From Paraburkholderia sp. BL23I1N1 (GTDB lineage: Bacteria > Pseudomonadota > Gammaproteobacteria > Burkholderiales > Burkholderiaceae), in the NCBI RefSeq assembly GCF_003610295.1, contig NZ_RAPV01000001.1, positions 3,472,001-3,536,000 of the forward strand: DNA of 64,000 nucleotides, written 5' to 3'. The position numbers and the translations under genes were made by a program. The notes under the pieces were generated by a model. That model ran no database searches, was not told the origin of the DNA, and saw only the letters and a list, made by a program, of their open reading frames with translations. Of the stretch, positions 17,254-25,129 are shown piece after piece. Within the stretch, counting starts at the first letter, position 1. Each line of letters begins with the position of its first letter.

Positions 17254-17955
17254 ATGCCCGATTTACCTGCCCATCTGTGGTACTCGATCACCAGTTTCGG
17301 CGGCGCCGGTATGACGCTGCCGCTCGCGTTCGCCATCGCACTCTGGCTGGCGGTCGGCTACACGTGGCGCATGGCTGCAGGCTGGCTGCTGCTGCTGGGT
17401 GCGGCCATCGGCGTTGTGACCGTGACCAAGCTGGCCTTCCTCGGCTGGGGGGTCGGCATACGCGAACTGGATTTCACCGGCGTCAGCGGTCACGCCATGT
17501 TGTCTACCGCCGTCTATCCGGTCGCGCTGTTCCTGATGTTGCTACCGGCGCGTCCGGCAATTCGTGTGCTGGGCGTCATGCTGGGTCTGGCCGCGGGCAT
17601 CGCGGTCGGTTTGTCGCGCGTCGTACTGAGCGCTCACTCACCGTCCGAGGCCGTCACCGGCTGCCTGGTCGGCGCGCTGGCGGCGCTGATTTTCGTGCGC
17701 ATGGCGTGGAATCTCGAGCCGGGCCGGTTGTCGGCGTTGCCCGTCACCGCGAGTCTCATGATTCTCGCGGTGCTGATGCACGGCGTGCATGTGCCGACAC
17801 AACGCTGGGTCACGCATATCGCGCTGAAGGTGTCCGGTCATGAGCGACCGTTCATCCGGGCCAAGTGGAGAGCCGTGCGTGACGTCCACCCCGCCACGGC
17901 GCCGCTGTCGCAGACACTCAACACGCTTACGCCGCCGCAATCCTCGCGCGTCTGA
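17254..17955 (+). CDS. PAP2-family membrane phosphatase
   Basis: A 233-residue multi-spanning protein of the PAP2/type 2 phosphatidic acid phosphatase family. Two of the three active-site blocks are recognisable: SGHAML and SRVVLSAHSPSEAVTG, the latter supplying the Arg and catalytic His. The first block (KxxxxxxRP) is not clear, so the protein may be divergent. About five to six membrane segments are present. The likely role is dephosphorylation of a lipid phosphate at the periplasmic face. The ATG at 17254 is preferred to a TTG 18 nt upstream; neither has a strong ribosome binding site. Confidence 0.72.
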   Translation: MPDLPAHLWYSITSFGGAGMTLPLAFAIALWLAVGYTWRMAAGWLLLLGAAIGVVTVTKLAFLGWGVGIRELDFTGVSGHAMLSTAVYPVALFLMLLPARPAIRVLGVMLGLAAGIAVGLSRVVLSAHSPSEAVTGCLVGALAALIFVRMAWNLEPGRLSALPVTASLMILAVLMHGVHVPTQRWVTHIALKVSGHERPFIRAKWRAVRDVHPATAPLSQTLNTLTPPQSSRV

Positions 17956-18050
17956 AGCACGTCCACCGATCGCGGGTCCGGCAACTGAAGCCCTCGCCCG
18001 CAGATCCGCGCGCCACGTCATGCGCGCAATTGAATAATCGTCATGGGTAC

Positions 18051-18074
18051 CGTTATAACCTTTCATATATTACG
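18051..18074. promoter_or_regulatory. Candidate ModE operator upstream of modA
   Basis: An imperfect dyad CGTTATA-N10-TATTACG lies 49 nt before the modA ATG. It resembles the AT-rich ModE box (CGNTATA…TATANCG) known in enterics. With modE three genes downstream, molybdate-responsive repression of modABC is expected. Confidence 0.55.
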
Positions 18075-18123
18075 ATAGCGTTTTAACCCACCGTTCCGGC
18101 GCACGCCGGACATCCCGACCTTC

Positions 18124-18897
18124 ATGACACTGTCCCGCCACCTCGCGAAACATGCGCTGTTCATCGCCAGCGCCCTCTCCGTTGCCGTCAGCGCAAATGC
18201 GCGTGCCGACGAACTGGTGGTCTCCGCTGCCGCCAGCCTGACCAACGCGTTCAAAGCAGTGAGCGAGGTGTTCGAACAGCAGCATCCCGGCACCAAGGTC
18301 CTGCTGAACTTCGGCGCGTCCGACGTGCTGATGCAGCAAATCGCCAAGGGAGCGCCCGCCGACGTGTTCGCCTCCGCGGATCAGAAAGCGATGGACAAGG
18401 CCGTCGCGGAAAAAGTGATCGTTCCCGCCACGCGCCGCGATTTCGCCGCGAATTCGCTGGTGCTGATCGTGCCGGCCGACAGCCATTTCGCACCGGCCTC
18501 GCTTACCGATCTGGCCTCGGCGAATGTGAAGCGTGTGGCTTACGGTGATCCGGCTTCGGTGCCGATCGGCCGCTATGCGCAAGGCGCGCTGCAAGCCGCG
18601 GGCGTGTGGGACGCGGTCAGCGCGAAGGCTGTGCTGGCATCGAACGTACGCCAGAGCCTGGACTACGTGTCGCGCGGTGAAGTCGACGCCGGCTTCGTGT
18701 TCAGCACCGACGCCGCGGTCATGCCGGACAAGGTCAAGGTCGCGATGAACGTGCCGACGCAAACGCCGATCACCTATCCGATCGCGCAGGTCGAAGGCAG
18801 CCGTCACGCGGCCGACGCGCAGGCCTTCATGATCTTCGTGCTCTCGCCGGCCGGCCAGGCCGTGCTCGCGAAGTACGGTTTCAAGCCCGCGCATTGA
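18124..18897 (+). CDS. modA: Molybdate ABC transporter, periplasmic binding protein
   Basis: A 257-residue periplasmic oxyanion-binding protein with an N-terminal Sec signal (ending near ANARADE). The ModA start of the mature domain, LVVSAAASLTNAFKAVSEVF, is conserved, as are LNFGASDVLMQQIAKGAPADVFASAD and VNADTA-like segments such as SRGEVDAGFVFSTDA. It captures molybdate or tungstate for ModBC. It opens the modABC operon, with an 18-nt gap to modB. Confidence 0.95.
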   Translation: MTLSRHLAKHALFIASALSVAVSANARADELVVSAAASLTNAFKAVSEVFEQQHPGTKVLLNFGASDVLMQQIAKGAPADVFASADQKAMDKAVAEKVIVPATRRDFAANSLVLIVPADSHFAPASLTDLASANVKRVAYGDPASVPIGRYAQGALQAAGVWDAVSAKAVLASNVRQSLDYVSRGEVDAGFVFSTDAAVMPDKVKVAMNVPTQTPITYPIAQVEGSRHAADAQAFMIFVLSPAGQAVLAKYGFKPAH

Positions 18898-18915
18898 TTT
18901 AGGACCTGCACGCTC

Positions 18916-19590
18916 ATGCAACAGGCCTGGATTCCGCTCCTGCTGTCGCTGAAAGTGGCAGGCTGGGCCACCGCGCTCAATCTGGTGTTCGGCGTCGCGG
19001 CCGGCTTCGGTTTGTCGCGCTGGCGCTCGGGCGCGCGCGACGTGATCGATTCGCTGTTCATGTTGCCGCTCGTGATGCCACCCACCGTGCTCGGCTATTA
19101 CCTGCTCGTGCTGCTCGGCCGACGCGGCGTGATCGGCGCATGGCTCGACCGCTTCGATATCCAGTTAGTGTTCACCTGGCAGGGCGCCGTGATCGCGTCG
19201 ACGGTGGTGGCGTTTCCGCTCGTGCTGAAGTCTGCGCGCGCCGCCTTCGAAGCGGTCGATCCGCAGCTCGAGCGGGCCGCGCGCACGCTCGGCGTCAGCG
19301 AAACGGCCATCTTCTTTCGCGTGACGCTGCCGCTCGCCGCCCGCGGCATTCTCGCCGGTGGATTGCTGGCCTTTGCGCGAGCGCTCGGCGAATTCGGCGC
19401 GACGCTGATGATCGCGGGCAACTTGCCAGGACGCACGCAGACGCTTTCGGTTGCGGTCTATTCGGCCGTGCAGGCCGGCGACGACAGCACCGCCAATTTC
19501 CTCGTGCTCGTGACTTCGGTGACGTGTGTCGTGATCCTGTTGCTCGCGGGCCGTCTGGTGCCGCAGCACACGCTTTTGTCGTCCCGCTGA
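18916..19590 (+). CDS. modB: Molybdate ABC transporter, permease
   Basis: A 224-residue inner-membrane permease with five predicted helices. The EAA loop that contacts the ATPase is AARTLGVSETAIFFRVTLPLAARGILAG, followed by FARALGEFGATLMIAGN, a ModB-specific sequence. It lies 18 nt after modA and 1 nt before modC. Confidence 0.95.
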   Translation: MQQAWIPLLLSLKVAGWATALNLVFGVAAGFGLSRWRSGARDVIDSLFMLPLVMPPTVLGYYLLVLLGRRGVIGAWLDRFDIQLVFTWQGAVIASTVVAFPLVLKSARAAFEAVDPQLERAARTLGVSETAIFFRVTLPLAARGILAGGLLAFARALGEFGATLMIAGNLPGRTQTLSVAVYSAVQAGDDSTANFLVLVTSVTCVVILLLAGRLVPQHTLLSSR

Positions 19591-19591
19591 T

Positions 19592-20308
19592 ATGCCGCTC
19601 GCCGTCGACATCCGCAAGACCTTCGAGAGCGCCGAGCGCCGTTTCACGCTCGACGTCTCGTTCAGGACGACCACGCAGCGCGTCGTGCTGTTCGGGCCAT
19701 CCGGAGCGGGAAAGAGCTTGACGCTGCAGGCCATCGCGGGTTTGCTGCGCCCCGACGAAGGCGCGATCACGCTGCATGGAAACGCTTTATTCGACAGCGC
19801 GCGCGGCGTCGATCAGAAACCGCAGGCGCGCAAGATCGCGTATCTGTTTCAGGACTACGCGCTGTTTCCTCACCTGAATGTGCGGCAGAACATCGGCTTC
19901 GGGCTGCAGCAGGGTTGGCTCAATCCGCGCGCGCGGATCTCGCACCCGCAAGTCGACTACTGGCTCGATGCGCTCGAGTTGAAAAGCGTGGCAGGCAATC
20001 ATCCGGCGCAGCTTTCGGGCGGACAGAAGCAGCGCGTGGCGCTGGCGCGGGCGCTGGTCGCGCAACCCCGGTTGCTCTTGCTCGACGAGCCGTTTTCCGC
20101 GCTCGATAGCGCGCTGCGTCAGCGTATGCGGCGCGAGCTGTCAGACCTGCAAACGCGGCTCGATATTCCGATGGTGTTGATCACGCACGATCCCGACGAC
20201 GTCGCCGCCTTCGGCGATCAGGTCGTGCAGGTCAGCGACGGGTGCGTGCGCGAGAACAGCGGCAAAGTATTCAGTCCTTCACCCCAAGAATCACACTCGA
20301 CGCCTTGA
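19592..20308 (+). CDS. modC: Molybdate ABC transporter, ATPase lacking the TOBE domain
   Basis: A 238-residue ABC ATPase with Walker A GPSGAGKS, signature LSGGQKQRVALARAL and Walker B LLLLDEPFSALD. It stops at the end of the nucleotide-binding domain; E. coli ModC (about 350 residues) adds a C-terminal Mop/TOBE domain that is absent here. ModE next door carries two Mop domains, so molybdate sensing may rest there. The last 38 nt overlap the 3' end of the convergent modE. Confidence 0.93.
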   Translation: MPLAVDIRKTFESAERRFTLDVSFRTTTQRVVLFGPSGAGKSLTLQAIAGLLRPDEGAITLHGNALFDSARGVDQKPQARKIAYLFQDYALFPHLNVRQNIGFGLQQGWLNPRARISHPQVDYWLDALELKSVAGNHPAQLSGGQKQRVALARALVAQPRLLLLDEPFSALDSALRQRMRRELSDLQTRLDIPMVLITHDPDDVAAFGDQVVQVSDGCVRENSGKVFSPSPQESHSTP

Positions 20309-21107
20309 ATGCCGCGACGGCGGTTCCGCCTTCCACAAGGCCGAGCGTATCGACGCTTTCATTCGTGACGACCGCGGTGATCACCGCACCGCCGTCCAGC
20401 ACCAACGACACCTCCGCGCTGACCGCCCCGCACTTCACGCTCAGCACGGTGCCGCGCAACTGATTGCGCGCGGACAGTTTCAGCGGCGCACCGCTTGCGT
20501 TCTCCACGAGCAGCACCACCCACGACGCCTTGATCAACGCGAACGCCGCCTCTCCCTTCGCGAGGCCCAGCGTCTCGGTGCTTTCATGCGTGACGACCGC
20601 GACGATCGTATGGCCGCCCGGCAGTGCCAGCGACACTTCGTCATTGACCGTCCCGCGCGTGATCGCGGACACCGTGCCATACAGCTGATTGCGCGCGCTC
20701 GTTTTCACGCCGATGCGGCCAATCAGATCCCAGTCTGTCGCGAAACCTTCGATCGCCGCGCCCGCGCGTTCGAGAAAACGCCGATGCTCGCGTTCGACCG
20801 CCCGAAACGTCTCGATCAGCTTCACCGCGCGCGGCGTGAGCGTGGTGCCGCCACCGCCTTTGCCGCCGGTCGAGCGCACGACGAGCGGTTCGCCGGCGAG
20901 GTTGTTCATCGTATCGACGGCGTCCCACGCGCCCTTGTAGCTCATGCCGACGGCTTTCGCCGCACTGGTAATCGAGCCGGTCTCGCCGATCGCCGCGAGC
21001 AGCGCGATGCGCGCCGCGCCGCCGAGCGTTTGCGCGCCCGCCTTAAACCAGAGGGAGCCGCCGAGTTCAAGGGCTTCGTGAGACGGATCGTTGCGGTCGG
21101 ATGTCAT
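20271..21107 (-). CDS. modE: Molybdate-responsive transcriptional regulator ModE
   Basis: A 278-residue ModE. The N-terminal ~110 residues form a LysR-like winged helix (RIALLAAIGETGSITSAAKAVGMSYKGAWDAVDTMN). Two C-terminal Mop domains of about 70 residues each follow, each beginning SARNQL[YR]GTV and sharing TLGL; together they bind molybdate. On binding it represses modABC and may activate molybdoenzymes. The ATG at 21107 is preferred over a GTG at 21161, because the latter would place a TATAAT-like promoter element inside the gene. It converges on modC with a 38-nt overlap. Confidence 0.93.
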   Translation of the reverse strand: MTSDRNDPSHEALELGGSLWFKAGAQTLGGAARIALLAAIGETGSITSAAKAVGMSYKGAWDAVDTMNNLAGEPLVVRSTGGKGGGGTTLTPRAVKLIETFRAVEREHRRFLERAGAAIEGFATDWDLIGRIGVKTSARNQLYGTVSAITRGTVNDEVSLALPGGHTIVAVVTHESTETLGLAKGEAAFALIKASWVVLLVENASGAPLKLSARNQLRGTVLSVKCGAVSAEVSLVLDGGAVITAVVTNESVDTLGLVEGGTAVAAFKASSVILGVKD

Positions 21108-21199
21108 GGCGGCAGGGGTCGATGTGGGAGGAAAGGACAGCGAATCATTATAGCGACGCACCGTCCTTTAACGGCTGCCCACATGGCACGCCGCCAACC

Positions 21200-21583
21200 T
21201 CACAGCGCGTACTGCGCGATCCCGTTTCCGAACGACCAATTCTCCCTCAGTACTTCGACGATATTGACGAGTACGTCCTCTCGTCGCAGCCCCGGCGACT
21301 TCGCCAGCTCATCCGCCATGCGCTTGTACAGCGCCTTCTTTTGTTCGAGCGTGCGCGTATTGTTCAACGTGATCTGAATCATCACGAGATCGTCGCTGCG
21401 CTCGACGTTCAGATACTGCTTGTCGTACACAAAATTGGCGGCTTCGTGCTCGTTGATCAGCATGAAGATGTCGTCTTTCGGCACATTGAACGTGTCCACC
21501 AGCGAACGCTGAATGCTGTCCGTCAGCGCCTTCCGGTATTCCGCCGGCTTGCCGGCGCGCAATGCAATTCGAGTGAGCGGCAT
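21200..21583 (-). CDS. Tautomerase family protein
   Basis: A 127-residue protein with the 4-oxalocrotonate tautomerase/MIF fold signature, an N-terminal proline directly after the start Met (MPLTRIAL) that serves as catalytic base. At this length it is a fused or longer tautomerase rather than the 60-residue 4-OT. AAGGAG lies 8 nt before the ATG at 21583 and fixes the start, which also exposes Pro2. It is divergent from a LysR gene 100 bp away. The substrate is unknown; no catabolic genes adjoin. Confidence 0.82.
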   Translation of the reverse strand: MPLTRIALRAGKPAEYRKALTDSIQRSLVDTFNVPKDDIFMLINEHEAANFVYDKQYLNVERSDDLVMIQITLNNTRTLEQKKALYKRMADELAKSPGLRREDVLVNIVEVLRENWSFGNGIAQYAL

Positions 21584-21683
21584 GGTGAAACTCCTTGGTT
21601 GAAGTGATTGGGTAAACACAGCTTAGGCGCACTCCGTCATAATGAACAGTCATCATTGATTATTTCATCTATATTCACTCGAA

Positions 21684-22535
21684 ATGAAAGTCCTCGATCT
21701 CGATGCGGTGCGGGCCTTCGTGCTGGTCGCCGATCTGCACAGCTTCACGCGAGCCGCCGACGCACTCGACACCACGCAATCGGCTGTCAGTCTGAAACTC
21801 AAGCGGCTGGAGGCGTACCTCGGCAAGCAGTTGGTGGAACGCACACCGCGCGTCGTGCGTCTTTCCGCGGACGGCAACGCATTCCTTGGCGCGGCCCGCG
21901 ACCTGCTGAGCGCGCATGAGCGGGCGCTGGGTGCGCTGTCGGTGGAGCGCCGGCGGCTCACGCTGGGGCTGAGCGAGCACGTCGCGGGTACGAACTTGCC
22001 GCAGTTGCTTGCGCGTCTCAACGCGCACGATCCGGGTCTGGTGGTCGAACTGCATCTGGGCACGTCAGCGGCGCTGCTCGCGCAATTCGACGAACGGCGC
22101 CTCGACGCGGTGATCGTTCGCTATGGCGCCGACGAGCCGCCGCGTGACGACGCGCAGGCGCTGTTCAGCGAGCCGCTTGGCTGGCTCGCGACGCCGGAAT
22201 GGCTGCCGCGTGTCGGCGAGCCGTTGGCGTTGGCATTGCTGAGTCCGCCGTGCAATGTGCGCGACATCGCGCTGCACACGCTGAATCAGGCGGGGATTGC
22301 CTGGCAGGAAGTGTTCGTTGGCGGCGGAGTGGCGGCGGTCGGTGCAGCGGTTGCGGCGGGTCTCGCCGTGTCGCCGCTGGCGCGCAGAGTGGCGCCGCGA
22401 GGGTTGGTGGATGTCGGTGCCCGGCTGGGTTTGCCTCAGTTGCCGGAATCGCGCGTAACTTTGCATTCGCGGGTGAGAGATACGCGGTCGATGGAAACGT
22501 TGCGGTTGGTGACGAATGGATTGGCAAGCGGCTGA
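21684..22535 (+). CDS. LysR-type transcriptional regulator
   Basis: A 283-residue LysR regulator with the N-terminal helix-turn-helix LDAVRAFVLVADLHSFTRAADALDTTQSAVSLKLKRLEAYLGKQL and an effector-binding domain from about residue 90. It is divergently arranged with the tautomerase gene and probably controls it. The 100-bp gap contains AT-rich ATGA/TCAT dyads near 21640–21670 that could be its binding sites. The inducer is unknown. Confidence 0.88.
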   Translation: MKVLDLDAVRAFVLVADLHSFTRAADALDTTQSAVSLKLKRLEAYLGKQLVERTPRVVRLSADGNAFLGAARDLLSAHERALGALSVERRRLTLGLSEHVAGTNLPQLLARLNAHDPGLVVELHLGTSAALLAQFDERRLDAVIVRYGADEPPRDDAQALFSEPLGWLATPEWLPRVGEPLALALLSPPCNVRDIALHTLNQAGIAWQEVFVGGGVAAVGAAVAAGLAVSPLARRVAPRGLVDVGARLGLPQLPESRVTLHSRVRDTRSMETLRLVTNGLASG

Positions 22536-22612
22536 GACATTCAGACGCTTCATTATAAAAACCCAAGCGGCTACGGTATATTCCTGTGCTCCGCATGGAA
22601 AGGAATCCACGC

Positions 22613-23014
22613 ATGAACAGCAGCGAAGAATGGCGGCTCGCGCGGGAACGTGGCGCCGAAACCGCCAAGCGTCCCGCCGCGCGCAGCGCATGCTACAAGC
22701 CACGCACGAAACGGCTCGAAATCACGCTGACCAATGACATTTCGCTGTTGGTGCCAGCCGCCTATATCGAGGGTTTGCACAACGCGTCGGCAGCGGATTT
22801 ACGCTCGATCGAGATATTCGGTCTCGGTTCAGCGCTCGTTTTTCCGGCGCTTGACGTGGTCGTGTCGGTGCACGGCCTGATCGACGGTGTATTCGGCTCC
22901 AAAGCATGGATGCGCGATATCGGCCGCAGCGGCGGCCGTGCGAAATCCGAGGCGAAATCGGCGGCAGCCCGCGAGAACGGCAAGAAAGGCGGCCGTCCGC
23001 GAAAGGCTGCGTGA
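22613..23014 (+). CDS. DUF2442 domain protein, orphan antitoxin-like
   Basis: A 133-residue protein. The middle (ITLTNDISLLVPAAYIEGLHNASAADLRSIEIFGLGSALVFPALDVVVSVHGLIDGVFG) matches DUF2442, a family often encoded next to DUF4160 toxin-like proteins. The C-terminal tail is rich in Gly, Lys, Arg and Ala (ENGKKGGRPRKAA), resembling a nucleic-acid-binding tail. No DUF4160 or other toxin adjoins: a LysR gene lies upstream and a broken argP starts 26 nt downstream. The ATG at 22613 is preferred because AAGG precedes it; ATG 22595 is an alternative. Confidence 0.72.
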   Translation: MNSSEEWRLARERGAETAKRPAARSACYKPRTKRLEITLTNDISLLVPAAYIEGLHNASAADLRSIEIFGLGSALVFPALDVVVSVHGLIDGVFGSKAWMRDIGRSGGRAKSEAKSAAARENGKKGGRPRKAA

Positions 23015-23039
23015 GGCTTATCACCCCCAAAGGCACTCA

Positions 23040-23965
23040 GTGGACCTCGACCCCCGACAAACCACCGCCGTCCGCGCGGTCATCGAAACCAGCAGCTTCG
23101 AGCAGGCCGCCGCGCGACTGAACATCACGTCCTCGGCGGTATCGCAGCGTGTGCGAGCGCTCGAAACGCGCCTGGGCAATCCGCTGATCGTACGCACGCG
23201 CCCGCGCCGCGCGACGCAGATGGGCCAGCGTCTATTGCAGTATTTACGGCGCGCCGCCCTCCTTGAAGACGACTTCGCCAGCGATCTGGCGGGCGCCAAC
23301 GAAGCGCTGCTGAACGTTGCCGCCGCCGTGAACGCGGATACGCTGTCCACATGGTTTTTCCCCCGCGCTCTCCGAGATTCTGCTGCGGGAAAACGTCCTG
23401 CTGGATCTAACCGTCGACGATCAGGACCACACCCACGCGCTCCTCGCCTCAGGCCTCGCGATCGGCTGCATCACCACTGAACCGGCACCGATGCGCGGCT
23501 GTTTCGCGGAGCGGCTCGGCGCGATGCGCTACCGGCCGGTGGCTTCGGCAACCTTCGTCGAGCGATGGTTTCCGAATGGATTGACGCGAGAAAGCGCGCG
23601 GCGCGCGCCGGTGATCCTGTCCTCACGCAAGGACGCGTTGCAGGCGCGCTTTCTGGAGACGCGCTTCGGGCCTACCGCCGGAAGCCTATCCGTGCCATTA
23701 CGTGCCCGCGCCGGTGCCGCGCTACATGGCAATCCAGCGCGGCCTGGCGTATGGCATGGTGCCCGAACTGGAATTCGGCGACGCCGTGGAGCGCGGCGAA
23801 CTGGTCGACCTTGCGCCGAAGCAGCCCACGGATGTCGAGTTGTACTGGCACGCCTGGAAGGTCCAGTCACCCCGGCTCGAAAAGCTCTCGGCACGCATCG
23901 TCGAACTGGGCCGCGCGGCCCTGGGTCAGCCGGGCGCCAGGACCAAACGCAAACGCGCCGCCTGA
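23040..23965 (+). pseudogene. argP: argP-like LysR regulator gene with two +1 frameshifts
   Basis: Three consecutive frames together rebuild a full ~300-residue ArgP (IciA) regulator. Frame 1 from the GTG at 23040 gives LDPRQTTAVRAVIETSSF…VNADTLSTWFFP. Frame 2 resumes with ALSEILLRENVLLDLTVDD and runs to LETRFG. Frame 3 gives EAYPCHYVPAPVPRYMAIQRG to the TGA at 23963. The first shift fits one extra C in the C5 tract 23360–23364; the second fits one extra base within 23671–23680. ArgP normally activates the ArgO arginine/lysine exporter, which is not adjacent. Sequencing error is possible, but two shifts favour decay or a draft-quality region. Confidence 0.85.
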
Positions 23966-23973
23966 ACCCGCGC

Positions 23974-24579
23974 TTAGTGGAGGATCGGCGGCAACGAGCC
24001 GCTGCTGGCGGTAGCAGGATTGGCGGTGGTGGCCGCGGGACTCGCTGTGATGTTTGCGGCCTTGGCAGGCGCGCTCGTGTGGACGACAGCCGGTTTGGCC
24101 GCGCCGGTTTTCGCCGCGACCTTGACCACGTGGGGACGCGCTGTATGACCTTGAACCAGGTTGGCGCGCATGATCCTGGCTTGACCCGGTTTCGCCTGAG
24201 CAATGTGTGCGGGCGGCTTTTTACCTTGCGCCACCACGGCTGCCTTCGACTTAGGCTTGCCTGCACTCTTGACTACGCCGCCGTGGGTCACATTGCTGGC
24301 CGCAACCTTCTTCACGCCGCCGTGCGCCACCGGCTTGCCGCTGTTCTTTGACGCAGAAGCCACCCGCTGCGCGCCATGCTGACCGCTCGTCGCGTGCGTC
24401 GAACCCGGCTTCGCGCCAGCCGTGGCCTTGACCTTGGGAGCACCCGTCGTTTTCTTGACATGCTTCGCCGCATGCCCGGAAGACTCGGGCGGATTCCACA
24501 CTTCCGCATAACCGGCCGCCATTGCCGCACCAGACACACACCACACTGCAACTGCTGTTGCTACTGCTCGAACCCACAT
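23974..24579 (-). CDS. Secreted Ala/Lys-rich low-complexity protein
   Basis: A 201-residue protein with a Sec signal (WVRAVATAVAVWCVSGAAMA). The remainder is low-complexity, dominated by Ala, Lys, Gly, His and Val, with loosely repeated segments such as HGGVKK and HGGVVKS. It is strongly basic, without cysteines or transmembrane helices after the signal. No family is recognised; such proteins may bind nucleic acid or cell-wall polymers, but that is speculation. The ATG at 24579 has CAGGAG at 9-nt spacing, and a second AGGAG abuts the ATG. It is divergent from the toxin–antitoxin pair. Confidence 0.65.
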   Translation of the reverse strand: MWVRAVATAVAVWCVSGAAMAAGYAEVWNPPESSGHAAKHVKKTTGAPKVKATAGAKPGSTHATSGQHGAQRVASASKNSGKPVAHGGVKKVAASNVTHGGVVKSAGKPKSKAAVVAQGKKPPAHIAQAKPGQARIMRANLVQGHTARPHVVKVAAKTGAAKPAVVHTSAPAKAANITASPAATTANPATASSGSLPPILH

Positions 24580-24630
24580 CTCCTGCTTCTCCTGATCTTC
24601 GGCTTCATAACGAGCCAGGATTATATTCTC

Positions 24631-24658
24631 TTGCAAAAATCCATTTTTAGACTAATAT
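24631..24658 (+). promoter_or_regulatory. Probable promoter of the Xre–RES module
   Basis: TTGCAA (24631–24636) and TAATAT (24653–24658) are spaced 16 bp apart in an AT-rich patch that stands out from the surrounding DNA; TATAAA at 24656 overlaps as an alternative -10. It ends 33 nt before the antitoxin ATG. The opposite strand has a TATAAT at 24625–24620 that could serve the divergent gene. Confidence 0.5.
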
Positions 24659-24691
24659 AAACTTCAAGTACAGATAAGGACTCACCCGATC

Positions 24692-25129
24692 ATGGCTCAC
24701 GCTGCCCGCGCCACCCAACCCGAACCGCCAATCCGCCGGCCGGTTCCGGAACCCACGCTGACGGACATGTCGGCGGCAGGCCTGCGCGCGTTCTTCAACA
24801 TCGCGCGAGACTGGGACTTGAGCGCCGAAGAGCAGATCGTGCTGCTTGGCTCGCCGGGCCGCTCCACCTACTTCAAATGGAAATCCGCCCCGGCAACAGC
24901 CCGTCTCGGGCGCGACACGCTGGAACGCCTGTCGCTGCTGCTTGGCATCTATAAGGCCCTGCAAATCCTGCTGCCGCAACCCAGCGCCGCCGACGCCTGG
25001 ATCAAGCGCCCCAACAGCGCGCCGCCGTTCGGCGGCCGCCGCGCGCTGGACCGCATGCTAGCCGGTAATATCAGCGACCTCGTGGCCGTGCGCCAGTATC
25101 TCGACGCGATGCGAGGCGGCTGGGCGTGA
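24692..25129 (+). CDS. Xre/MbcA/ParS-type antitoxin
   Basis: A 145-residue antitoxin of the Xre/MbcA/ParS class. The first ~90 residues form the Xre-like helical domain (LRAFFNIARDWDLSAEEQIVLLGSPGRSTYFKWK). The C-terminus is the toxin-binding DUF2384 domain (RALDRMLAGNISDLVAVRQYLDAMRGGWA). It overlaps the RES toxin gene by 4 nt (GTGA), the standard antitoxin-first order. It should neutralise the toxin and autorepress the operon promoter. Confidence 0.88.
   Translation: MAHAARATQPEPPIRRPVPEPTLTDMSAAGLRAFFNIARDWDLSAEEQIVLLGSPGRSTYFKWKSAPATARLGRDTLERLSLLLGIYKALQILLPQPSAADAWIKRPNSAPPFGGRRALDRMLAGNISDLVAVRQYLDAMRGGWA

Noticed and set aside
23491..24351. Plus-strand open frame of 286 codons as a separate gene
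   Set aside because: Its first ~60 codons are the middle of the frameshifted argP; the rest is out of frame and then antisense to the Ala/Lys-rich protein.
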